Assembly: GCA_025642065.1 (NCBI GenBank)
Contig: JAODUP010000316.1
Location: 310,001-374,000, forward strand
Direction of reading: 5' to 3'
Source: Paralvinella palmiformis
Lineage: Eukaryota > Annelida > Polychaeta > Terebellida > Alvinellidae
DNA: 64,000 nt
Below the pieces are notes generated by a model. The model ran no database searches. It was not told the DNA's origin and worked only from the letters and a program-made list of their open reading frames with translations. How positions within the stretch are numbered: position 1 is the stretch's first letter; each line of letters starts with the position of its first letter. This document shows positions 38,700 to 52,173 of this stretch, one piece after another. The position numbers were made by a program, and so were the translations under genes.

Positions 38700-41600
38700 C
38701 GTGCGTGCGTGTCTGCGTGCGTGTGTGCGAATGCTAACAGGAGGGTGGGTGTTGTCTAAGTAAATGAGTGAACACATAGCGTTATACTATACAAATGGGT
38801 GAATATTGGACAATAGACCCATTGCATGATGACGTCAAAAACCAAAACAAACCAGGCGCGCTTTGCATTGTGGGATTTATAGGGGGGGTCCGCTGAGCGA
38901 TAATACCGTGATAATCCCGCCATTTTAACCTTAAACGTCAATGTTCCGGATCTGTTATAATCATGCCTAAAAACTAACTCCTGCGTACCGTATTGTCATG
39001 CCACTAGTAAGCAATATAAACATTTAAGTTGGCATGTGTTGGCCGCGGGATGAAATGCTGAGAAAGCTTTGGGTAGTTTAAATTCGAAATGACAATCTAC
39101 GAGTCAAATTTATAATTACAGTGCCAGTGTAAGGATTGACTGAAACAGTGAAAGGCGCAAATAACGTGTAATTTAACAATATTATTATCCATCAGATCAT
39201 AGATAATAATATTGGTAAATAAAGTGTAATTTACCATATTAGTATATCCATAAATAATAAATTAAATTTACCAACATACTGGACTCTATTCTTCTTCTTT
39301 TCGTTAAATATAATTTTAGTGTGATTTACTATGAACACCACATTTTAACAGTCTTTGTTATGTGCAGTGAATATTATTGTACTATGGTTTACAATGTTGA
39401 ATACCACACTTTACTATCATTTTATAAAGTAGCAATGATGGACGATTAGCATATAGTTATAATCTGATTTTCAGTTTTGGAATACAATTTTTCAACAGTG
39501 CCGGCTTTTTCGGTGTCGAAGCAGAGTTAAACGGTACACAGAAGTTAGTTTTTGGCATGATTATAACAGATCCGGAACATTGACATTTAAGGTTAAAATG
39601 GCAGGATTATCAGGGTATTATCGCTCAGCCGACCTTCCCCCCTATAAATCCCACAATGCAAAGCACGGCTGGTTTGTTTTGGTTTTTGACGTCATTATGC
39701 TTCTGGCTTATTAGCTATAAAATGGTGGCAGTTTGTGCTATTTGTCATTGGATAGATAAAATAAAGTTATATGGTCCATATATAGTTGGGTGGTTGATAT
39801 ATAGTAGGGTGATTGATATACAGGTTGGGTCATTGATATACAGGTTGGGTGGGTGATATATAGTTAGGTGACTGTAACAGAGTTGGATTGTCAATATATA
39901 GTTAGGTGGTTAATTTATAGTTAGTTGGTTTATATATAGTTGTATAGTGAGTATATGATTGGGTGGTCAGTGTCTAATTGGGTGGTTAATATATAGCTAT
40001 GTTCTTACATACAGGTGGGTGGTTGCGTGGTATTGTATATACTGCATATTTAGTGGGGGTATATGCATCTAAATAAGATCAGTGCTGGGTATCTATAGGT
40101 GAATGAATAGCTGGGTGAGATAGAGTTTCTACATGGCCATCTGAAGGAGGGTGTGAAGCACAGAACAACTCAGCGAGTATGAGGCCTCGAACCCCATCAA
40201 ATATATAATTAGATTAACAAAGTTGGACACTGTGAGTCCCAAGATGGTCCCCTGATTGGTGATACCGAAAGGAGGATATTTCTCAGTGAGGAGGTATTTT
40301 ATGCTTCGTGAAAATATTTCAACTGCCAGATTAAAACACACACACACACACACACACACACATGCACAGGCACGCATGCACACACACAAACGCACGCACA
40401 AACGCACATATGCACACAGATTCACACAGATGCACATGGGCGGGCATACATACATACACAGGGACTCATTATCTCACTATGAAAAGTTCCTTCTCTGGAT
40501 TCTGTCCCCTGTTGAATCATCCATAATTTCTATTCACATCTCGTGATTCTCTGTACCAGTGCCTTATCCCATGCTGGTAAAAGACACGCACGCACATACA
40601 CACACACACACGCACACATACAGAGAGAGGGAGAGACGAGAGTCCCAAATTAAGTTGAATTTTAACTGCAGCTGCCGTTTCCATCTTTTGCTGCCATCAT
40701 TTCCTGTTTGAAGACGACCAACATCAAACAATTAGCTATATTAACGGCGGCGCTGGTCAAAGCCATCGCTGATTTATGGATAATGCTAACAATGAATCTG
40801 TCCTGTCCTAGGATACCTGGGCAAAATAAGACGCTGATTTATGCCGCTGGCTGGTCCTTCTTAACGGGGTGCTGTAAATGGGGAGAAGTGTTCCATTAAC
40901 AGTCCGCTGTGGTGACGGAACCGGCCACTCAAACCCGCACCTCCCTCCCCACTGCGCCCCCTTTCGCGGGTGTCTTTATAACTCGAGAGACAGAGTTGGC
41001 CGCGAAATTAACAATCGAGGCATGCCCATCTTCACCCCCCCCCCCTCCACCTCACCTCACCTCACCATCCCGCAACCTGGAATGAGGTAGATATCCCGGC
41101 ATTCCTCCCCAAACATACTGATTTATAATGACGATGATTTTATCATGACTAGCAAGAAGAAATCCCTGATTTGTTTCCCACTTGTCAACAACCTGTCTGA
41201 CCATCCTTCCAATACATTTATAGCTAGCCTACCTGGCCCCTCTTTGAAGGTAGATATTCATCAGATACCGTGTCGTGGCCGTCGGCGAGAAATTTAATCA
41301 TAAACGTCAGTCAGACGTTCGATTTTAGTCAATTACTGTAAACCAACCGACATCGGAAGGTGATTTCGTTCTAGGCAGCTAAGCGAGGGTTTTTTACAGA
41401 CCAGGCGCCCTCCCCCTCCCGGCAACGCTCCCCGCACATTTCCACACATCTAACTTACGGCGAATGGGGATTTTTTTATTGGCATGAAAATAAGAGATCG
41501 GTTCCCGGTGTCTTCTGGAGCTAGTTATGGCCGGCAACAGTGGAACACGGGAAGATCAATGATCTCTGGACGCCAAACTCCCAACAACAATGTTATTTAC

Positions 41601-44078
41601 ACGGAGAGAGCCGGGCCCGGAACCCGTGTAAATGAGCCCGGCCTAATCGCGTTCGGTCGTAATGAGAAGCTCGTGTCTGATCCGGTGGCTAACATCCTGC
41701 GTCATTTTGCCAATTTCTTACGCTCCCGCGATTCATAAACATCATCTTTTAAGGCCAGACCGCTCCAACCAACGTGTTTAGCATTTATTATTTTCCTCTT
41801 GGCCTTATGTATTACGGTCCCCCTCCACCCCCCCCCCCCCCTCTCTAGGGCACCAACCTGCTATTCTCTCTGACACTCGCACACGCACACGCAATGGTAC
41901 ACACAAACACACACACACACAAGTCTCTTTAAAGCGGTGACGAACACCATCTAATTGTTATCGTTTCCGACCAAACCAAATAAAGCACAAAAATCGAGAA
42001 ACAAGAACAAAGCTATACAGCTAGCATCAGTAATTACCTGCCGAGATAACTACGCCACCTGTCGGAAATATGAGTACGCTCTCAACCGGATGGCCATGGT
42101 TGACGCTGAGCACGGATTCGGTCCCCGAACGAGTGTCATACAAGCGGACATTGTGGTCGTAAGATCCTGAAAGTAGAGAATCAAAAACAAAACGTCACAA
42201 TTAGTAAAAAATCGCAAACAAATTAACAATCGATTAGCTGCCAATTATCTTGGCTAAGGTATTTTATATATATATTTCAGTACAGGAGTAGTACAGTTCA
42301 GTACACAACACATAAACAGTATAAATAAACATTGATAAGTGTCAAGTTCAGACAAGTAAAATAAGAACAAACAGAGAAACGGCTCGATGAAGAAATTATA
42401 ATTATTTCATTTCTAAAAGCGGTATTCCGCATTTAGAAATGCCGACATGCTGTCAGCGGGTAAAAACATCGCCAGGCAACGGACAGACATGTTTATTTGG
42501 TTGATAAGCTCAAAGCTGTCCGATTGAAAGCAGATGTTTTTCTGGCAAATCTGACATAAATTTGACAAATGTGAAAATGGTTTTAAATTCGCCGCCGGAG
42601 CAACGCCACACCACATCAGAGGCGGGCAATTATGTACACACTCATTATTCGGTGGGAATTTCAAGCGAAGAACAAAAACAGCAATCGCCCGAAATTATCA
42701 ACACATCTCCACGGCTCTGATTCATCCAACGCAAATAAACAACATTAAAAGTGAGAGGTGTATTCCGGCGGCCACCGAGAGTTTCCCGGATCAAATCTAA
42801 AACAGGTTTGTGCCGTCTGACGCCGCACGTCGTCGGTATGACCAAACAGCTCGCCCTACCTGTGGCCAGCCACTCGGGTCAACAACGGTGTTGCTATTAA
42901 TCAGAAGAGATGCGAAATTTATTTTCCCACATCACCTGCCGCTTGTTAGCATTTATTACTGTTTGTTCTGGGCGCCGTGTTCCAATTGTTTGCAAAACAC
43001 ACCAATCTGACTAAAGAAGGAAATTAAGAAAACACCTCAACTTTGTACTATATTAAAGCGCCGAACGGCGATGGTAACCTTGACAACGGCTAATCAACAT
43101 CACGTGACCAGAAAGTAATCAACCGCTGACCAGTCATTGGAATGCTTGGCGTTCACTGAGACGTGATTGGACAGATCTCGGATTACCAACCTTCATTGGT
43201 AACCGTGATAGGGTCAAATTTCTAGTGATACGGTAAGCATCGATCCAGGCACAGAATCGTATTCGCCGCGGCTAAGTTATGACGGGATCCTGAAGTGCCG
43301 ACACCAGATACCTCTAGTCAGATCGAACACGACGCGGACATCGAATCCGGATTGATATGACATCCCGAGCATCAATCACGTTATGACTTCGTAATATTTA
43401 AGATTGGCATGCGCTAAGTCGCGCGCCAACACGTCTAGTTAATTGTGACTTATGTATCCCGGCTGGGGATGGAACGATATCAAGCTAATATCAATAAGAT
43501 GCTTGGCATTGTTTGGCAAAGGTCAGTGGTCCAAATGGGAATCTCTCCGGATCTCATCCCTCCGATACTAGGATGCTCGGGACACTGACTTACTATAGGA
43601 GTGGTGCGTACGATCGCCAATTGCGAGGGAAGCTCGCGGCTCAATAACAACGTATAAAAGCAGATCTCGGAGACCAATAGACAAAAGTACCCGTCTCCGG
43701 ATGGTTAATGAGCAGTCGATGGTAGACAGTTTGCTCATCGGAACAATCAGTTAGACACCTAAAGATGGCATACTCCAATCGGAGGTTGTCTTACTGATAA
43801 CGAGCCAGTAATTTGTCAACTTCCAGTCAGAGGTGAAGTGTACTTTTATTCTACGACGCCACAAATTTCCCGGGATACTTGGAACTCGATAATAGCGACG
43901 ATGTTCTGATAGTGTGTGCATTAGTGCGAGCCTTATAAATCATCCACATCTAACTGAGATTAGCTAGATTAAATGATGGAAGATGGCCCCATGATAGATA
44001 ACTAACCATCCACCTTAAGATAAAATTACACCCCCCACCCGGTCTTAAAATCATAATACCAGTATCACGATGGTGGGG

Positions 44079-44118
<40 letters not shown>

Positions 44119-47100
44119 AACTTAACCAACATAACATTACACAGATGGAGCTAACACTCACAAGAACAGTCCAAAGAAATTCCGGTCTGTAAACCTCATT
44201 AACATATTCTCTCCAAGTCACGGGACCGAGTAACTCTGTGTGCATTGTTTGTAAACCATTCCAAGAAGTAACCTACCAAACAGACCAGTCAGACACACAC
44301 ACACACACACACACACACCAGACGTTACCAAGTACTTGTTACCCCTTATCGGCCTAACACACTGAATCATAACTTGTCATCAACCAACATCCTCAACGAC
44401 ATTTAAAAAAAAAACTCCAACAGACAATGGCTAATCAACTGAAGCTTGTTATTTTTTAATCGTTCAGTTAAATTAACAAAAACCGTGAACAATGCTAACT
44501 CCATAGCCAGAGTCCATAGATAATTGAATTAATTACGTCAATTAATTAATTGGAATGAACTAATTTCGATCAATTTTTCCGCCGAAGTTAAACCGACTAG
44601 CCTCTATTAATCCGATTAATCAGTTAGCTAATTAATTAATGAAATTAGCACATATCTGCTTTAAACAACGATTGGCCTAATGTCGCAGAACTCATGGATC
44701 TAAAATCCTTACAATCCGGAAAAACTGATTAACAAATGGCTCTGAACGTTTATAAAATCTGGATTTTCTCTTTAAAAAGAAACGAAGGCCAAAAAAGGAT
44801 CTCACAATTGGTGTGTGAAGTCGAAGTAACATCGTATAGTATATAAACACAACAGGAAAACTGACTGTTTACTTCTGAGCGCAGTTCCGTGTCATAATTA
44901 TTGGGAGAGTTTTCGAAAAAGACAAACAGGAAGTCGGAGAAGGACATCTGAGCCACAACGGACGCGTGTCAACATCATTAAAACGATTCCATTTTGTTGG
45001 GAACGTCTCTTGTTTCCCGGGACTCAGCGCGCACGAAATCGGGCACAATGGATCAGAGATCAAGCCGTGCCTTGGTGAGGAAAGGTGGAATTTTTCCTTT
45101 CCAAAACGGCAAAAGGTGTTTCTATTCGTGAACAGACCTGAAGTAGAAACACTGGCCGCCATCAGTCTCGGCGACTGAGAAGAATGATTCTTTTTTTCTG
45201 GTTTTTCCATCTGGAAGCGCTACGCCCCCCCCCCGGTGTTTTATGGCCTCTAGGCATGATGTAACATGTGGCTGTGATTACGACACATCCGAGTTTAAGA
45301 TACTTCAAGATCAACTCCCCGAGCGAAGTCTGATTCGTGTACTGGCGTTCTCTCGGGCTCCGAACAGGCCATCGTTCTTATGGACGCTCGTCATCAATGG
45401 CATGCGGAGCCAGTTGGATGAACAGCGGAACAACATCTGATTCGATTACGGAACCGCGGAGCACCTCAACGCACACCCCCACCCACACCTCAACCACCGG
45501 AACTTTCTTCCTCCGACTTGGATAAAACCAGTCCTGGTCTCGGGTAAGCCACTTCCTGTGTATTAAGATCACTGATAGCAAAAATATTCCTTTCTTTTAA
45601 TTTTTTGTTGGTATTTCCGGTTTTCTTTAGCTGTATATTGTGCTGTAGAGATGAGCCATGTCCGTGTGAAGTATTCCACTGTTCAAGTGTGTTTAGAAGC
45701 TGTCAAAGTGTTCCAGATAGATATTTCACTTCACATCTGATAAACAATATCCTCAATAAACTTTCTAATCTCAGCTGTATAAGTTATAACTCCACCATAA
45801 ACAAGAATTATACAATTAGATAGACAATACCTAAGAGTGAATCAGTGAGTGAGTCAGTACGTGATGATGATTGATGTTTTACGGTCACTTTGTGCACAAG
45901 GTAGGCTAAATGGGCCGAGACGAAGTGAAAGACGAAACAACCTTCAGATATGCCCACGCCGGGATTCGAACACGGGTGGTAGTGATCTGTTCCCTTTTAG
46001 ACACATCTCACGACAATGCACAAGGATAGAGTTGACCAGCTGTAAGCCCCAAACCCACAGAGGAATAGTGACCAAACGTACTTAATCACTCAAACCGTTG
46101 CTACCTGCTTTAATCTACCCTATCTCCACAGCACATTGGATAAGTTTGTTCACTGGATAAAGTGGACACATTAAAGATATTATACAGAGTTACAACAATA
46201 AAAAAATTCTCTGGACAAAAAAAGGTCAATTTATGCAGGTAAATGATGCTAAGAGCCGTGTATTCAGAAGACCAGAGGTTGTATTAAAATCACAACTGAT
46301 CACAACATATACCACTAACTTAATGGTGTCTAGTAATGGATGTCTGAATCTAAAAGCAGATTTTCTGTAAGTTTCGGGATAACATTTGATCCCAACTACA
46401 GGCTAGAAATTGGACCAGGGGGAAGTGGTCTTATGATTTATTAGTTTAAAAAAAATTAGGTGAGTACATGTTAAAATGAGCACTAACATATCACAAATAT
46501 TCATTTATGGAAAATTATGGTTCCCACTGTATCAAAACACAGATGCGACAGTCAACTGTACTCATCCGTGACACATACCAATGCTGGTGAAACAAACGTA
46601 TCTAATGGGTACTCAGATATAAGTGAACTTCACCTACTCTAACAAACAGACCAACAGCATATTTAAAAACAAGCATGGCTAGACTTCTAATGTGTAACCC
46701 CCCCCCCCCGAGTTTAAATGTTAAAAGGTGATTACCTTAAAGGTGATTATCTTAAATTCATCATTAAGCTACTTACCTGTGACAATAATATCTTTGCTGG
46801 CTTTACTTGTTACACCACAACGTACATAATCCTGTGAAATAAAGATTCATTTTATTATATTGATGCCGTATATTGTATAACTGCCGAATAACAATGAAAA
46901 ATTGAAATCAACAAATCTGCTAAACTTGGAAAGTATATATATAGTGCTGAGATAAATGAAATGTTAAGTACTATTCCGTAATTTAAACACAGTCCTAGCT
47001 GTACACTGTATATAACTGAAACACCCTTTACAGGTCTGACAGCTTGCACTTGTAAAAGCAAACACAACTGTGTACAACTGAATTGGGTGGGCACACCCAC

Positions 47101-50100
47101 ACACACCCACTCACACATTCAGAGAGAGAGAGAATGAGAGAGACACTCACAATATAGACAGACACGCATCAAATATACCACCCAACATGAGTAACAACAA
47201 ACATTTCACTCACTGTGCTGTCAGAAAACTGTACAAGTTCTGACTGACTCGCCATATCCCAGATTCTGACTGTCTTGTCATCAGACGCTGACAACACACG
47301 AACATTATCACTGAGAAAATGGCTAACATGCGTGGACCTGGAAACGAGACATAGCACCATTAAAGCTTAATATGTGCCAATAGATAAAAAAGATGACAAT
47401 AAAACATTAAAATTTGTGAGGCTATTTCTAAGAAGATAAACATCCAGTAGTCTGCAAACAGTTAGATCATCAATCATTGCTAGTTTTAACAATATTACAG
47501 CCAGTGACAATATGTTAATATCATCATCCTTATCATCATCATCATCATCATCATCATCATAATCAAAATTAAATAGATATAAAGATGCTTTTATTAATTC
47601 ATTAACCATACAATCTTATTCTAAGTTATTTCATCAAAAGACAATAAGAGATACAGCTGTCTGGTTAACATCAACAACAGCTGTTTAGCAGTTTTCTGCT
47701 CAGTGACTGTTATTTTGCATGTTGACATCTACTTTCTGAACATCATACCCATCTACTGCTATCCAGCGTGTCTTCATCCCATACGCATATCAGTAAATGT
47801 TATGTTCAGTAGCACTCATTCCGCAGTAAATGCTACATACTCTAAAATCTTTGATAATCAAGTACCAACTATTCAATGACATTCCTACACTTCTACTGGC
47901 TCCAGAATACATAACATAGAGCTTCTTGTTTAGACAATCTAGCCAACATCTTCTACAATCTACTCTCACCAAGACCAGGACAAAAGATGTCCACTAAACT
48001 CCCATTCATAACAAATGGGAGAGGTACCCAGAACCAAAACTTTGTGCATTCAGTAGAATAAAAAGGTGAAACACCTTCCAAAAGTCATCAGCTGCAGTGA
48101 AAGATGAAACACCCTTCAAACCTAGTTAGGCTGGCAACCGAACCAAGGTGGTAGGGGTCTTGTGGCAAATGGTACTAACCAGTTTGGCAGCCCCAGACAC
48201 CCGATGAGAGCCGAGAACCTTCACACACCTGCCAAGCAACGCCACGAACTGAGCTACTGCACAACACCTATATAGGATGAAGGCAATCTGAACCCGTAAA
48301 CAGGTATTTAATAACAATATACCTGAACTATAGCGATAAAAGCTGACATAACTTCTCAGTGGTCATGGTTATCATCAAAATTAAATAAAATGTGAAATCA
48401 AGCTCCACTATATTGATACCATAAGCACTTTCCATAACTGGATAAATATATTTAAAAATGCCATCATAAATAAGTACAAAAGTAAAATATTGTGGATCAC
48501 ACACCACCAGATGCTCCAGAAAAAGAACACTCTCCGAGAAACTGATGATGGCAGCAGAAAATACATCCGCATTAACCATGGATGATGATGATGATGATTT
48601 GTGTTTTACGGCCACTTTTGTGCACATGGTAGGCTAAATGGGCCGAGCGACCTCCAAAGGTAATGAGGCGAAGTCAGAGACGAAACAACCTTCAGATATG
48701 GCCACGCCGAGATTCGAACATGGGTGGTAGTGATCTGTGGTCCAACACGCTACCGCTAGACCAAAGAGGCACCCACATTAACCAAGGAGACATAGTATAA
48801 ATATACTAACCTTCAACTAAACTAGAGATTTCTTATATCACCAATGTTGCATTACCAATTTAAACCAGTTAAACAGAACTTTTAATTGAAATTTAATTCC
48901 TAACAGGTATGACGATAAGGTAAAGAACAATCAGAATTTTCTAGAACGCTGACAGTAAAAAACAAAATCACTTTTAATATTATTCCTAATGCAGCGGCCT
49001 GAAGACAAGACATACGAATGGCAAAATAAATTAAACGAGATACAAACAAACGGCAAGTTGTCACCAACCCTTCGTGTCCACGGAATGTTCTAAGCAGGGT
49101 CTTTCTGGCCACATCAAAAAGACGCACCAGTCCCTCATCGTCTCCGGCGACCAATAATCTGCCATCGTTGCGATAACTGCCGCAGTAAGCGACTTCACGA
49201 AAGCAGCTGAATGTTTTGATGATCTCCTCATCGTGGTTACTGTGTACCTGAACCTGAATGAGGAGATGAGATGGGAAAGACTTTTGAACATTTAACATTT
49301 TGGTTTAAAGATTATATAATATTTTTAATAATCATCATGATATACACCTCCAAATAAACAATTAACGTATTAATATAAAAATCATAATTTCAGTTACGCA
49401 CACGCACACACACACACACACACCAACCCAAACACGCATGAGAAACCCAAACAAACAATGACAAAGGAGTGTTATTGTTGTGTGTCTTCTCACTGATATT
49501 ATAATCACGAAATATGTAATACAAACAAAAGGGATAGACACACATTGTCTATTAGTTGTCCGTAATCAGATACAGCTACTCGCTGAGACCATAAGTGAAG
49601 CTTTTAAGCAGCAGATATTTATCTACGTCTAGAATGTCAGATATTATAATATTAACATGAGATAACAGACAAGACACTCACCCTTACAGAACTCGTCACA
49701 GCATAGTTATAGGGCTCAACTGGTGAGAACTCTACATGTGTTACAGCACCGTGTTCTTTTTTAGTGACTAGAAACTGAAAATATAAAAAAAAAACACACA
49801 TGGACTATTTTAACAGAATGGACTAAAGACGACCATGATGATACAAGATTATCTGACAACAAAAAAAAAGTATGATGCACTTCAGATGGATATGTTTACG
49901 TTATGTGATTAGCATGGTGTTATCTGTGAATGGAAAATTTTACAAGGCAAAGAAATATCAGACATCAAAATGAGAAAGGAATTTTGGAGAATGACTGGCA
50001 CAGTGGGAAAAATTCAGCGAAACGTTCTCCGATAAGAGAGAGAGAAAGAGAGGAGCGAGAGAGGAGCGAGACTGACAAAAAGAGTAAACCAGAGAATGAT

Positions 50101-52090
50101 AATTTCATTTTTCACACACAGTTGATGTCCGCTGTATTTTAAACAAAACTCTTACCAATAACAACAGTAGATTTACTTTCCCAATAAGAGCACTAACTGC
50201 CCGTAGTGTGGCTAATAAATCTGTTTTTATCAGAGTAGCTAAACTTTTAATACTCATTCAGCCACATATGTACACACAGCACTGTTGCTACCACAGTCAC
50301 TGCTTCAATCCTTTTAAAATAAAAGCACATAAATCTGTTCTGTGAAGCCAAACAATGTATTACTATCGCATCCACCACCCACCCCCACCTCAAGGTCACA
50401 CACAGCCCATCACACAGCCCATCACACGCATCCAACGTGCACAGACAACTAAGTGCATTTATATCAACAACTAAGCCACTTCTCAGTTTGTTAAAATTTC
50501 ATGGCCTGTTTGTATTATAAATATGAAAATAGTTATGGGAGAAGGATAATTAAATGTGTATTGGTACAGTGGGGCACTGAAGTAGACTTCAGTGAAACTT
50601 TTATGAAACGGATCATGTAAAAAATTCATGCAGCCACATGTCCCAGATTTCACCATCACCAAGATTCCAGAACTCACTCACTCACTCACTCACTCACTCA
50701 CTCACTCACTCACTCACTCACTCACTCACTCACTCACTCACTCACCACTCACTCACTCACTCACTCACTCACTCACTCACTCACTCACTCACTCAGCATA
50801 ACAAATGTAATCTGTAAATATGCCATATATTGTAAATTTATTTACAATTAGTTCCGGTGGTGAAGTTGTCAATTACAGACCATATGCGTCTCCCTCATTT
50901 GATGTAACCATCCACGTAAAATACCTGTGACTTCCGCCATTATTATTATTATTATAAAAACATTCTCTCCTCACTACATAGTTAGTAATTTTAATTTATT
51001 GTAACACAATTGTTTTAAAAGATTTGATATTACCGAGTCATTTCACCTCAGTGCTGGTGATACCTGTGACATATGGCCAACTGGTGCCCCTAGAAGGTGT
51101 CAAGGGAAACACCACCCAGACACAGGTATGAGCCGGCTTCGAACCCACAACTTAACCTCGTTACTAAATTTTGAATGAATCGATATTTCTGTTTTTAAAT
51201 ATTTGATACAGTTCAAATAGATTACAATACATATACAATAACAGTGGAAACCTTTCAGATTGTATGGATAAGATGTTATAACTAGCGAGCTACTGACCTG
51301 ATTTACTTAACACCTGTACTTACTTGAGGTCAAAATCAAATTATCACAAGTCTGCAATAAATCAGGATCTGAGAAGAAGCTACCTGTGTCTCCGAAAACT
51401 AATTCACCAGATGAACAAAAATACGACGTCCAAAGGGTGGAAAATTTCTAAGAGAATGAATGGTGCTTTGCCACGAGGATGACACCAACCGGCGGTGTCG
51501 ACGCCAGCCACCGACCGCCGACCGCTTGCCCAGTGGTACCGGGAAGCGGTCATTTATCAAGGAGACGCGAAAACAAAAGAAATGCAACATCTAATTGATG
51601 TAAGCCCATTGTAAGCAGTGATGGTGTAATCTAATGCTACAATGGAAATGACCAAGTGACCAGTGGCTGCCTTAAGGTGTCCCACTGAGGAGACTGGATA
51701 CAGGACTGGCCGACGTCCAGTTGGCCTCCGAGAGACAATCTAACCCAGAATTAGATCACCGATCCCGAGTGAACGGATCCGAAGTGAGCAAGTCTTAATC
51801 CAATATCAAGATGTTCAAAGTGAATTGACTTGTCTTCAAGTCTTCCTCAACATACTGTGAAGCATTCTTTTCTTTTTTAGTCAAGTCAACTGGGTCCTAG
51901 TGGCAAATGGCATCAGATTAAGGCATTATTTAGTACGATACTGAGAGATAGCTATTCTATTCACTAAAGTGAGTGTATACTTTAATTTAAACTGTGCCAT
52001 TATTTGTATGAAAATATTGTATTGTCTTTTATTTGTTATTGTATTATTATATTATCTTTTATTTATTGTATTCTCTCTCTCTCACTCTCA

Positions 52091-52173
<83 letters not shown>

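Larger units (their letters stand above)
33388..42037 (-). other. UTP15 intron 6 (8.6 kb)
   Basis: The most repeat-dense intron: compound microsatellites (33457-33600, 34199-34233, 35862-35903, 36340-36370, 36570-36604, 38226-38284, 38586-38697, 40337-40400), (GAGT)n and (ACTC)n arrays, minisatellites at 36764 and 39775, a SINE at 38290 and an 877-bp inverted-repeat element at 38824. Between these are GC-richer single-copy blocks (34790-35420, 35930-36300, 37680-37960, 40640-41760) with no open frame that resembles a protein. Confidence 0.8.
42167..46776 (-). other. UTP15 intron 5 (4.6 kb)
   Basis: Holds (AT)n at 44084-44115, (CA)n at 44292-44318, a TAATTA-rich block at 44520-44650, a SINE at 45866-46035 and C runs near 45224 and 46698. 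GC-richer single-copy sequence occupies 42580-43700 and 44940-45540. Open frames in it (for example 44966-45178, 45243-45440) match nothing I recognise. Confidence 0.8.
47338..49068 (-). other. UTP15 intron 3, containing two SINEs
   Basis: Contains an (ATC)n tract (47520-47560), a SINE at about 48040-48275 and another at 48586-48775. No gene. Confidence 0.85.
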
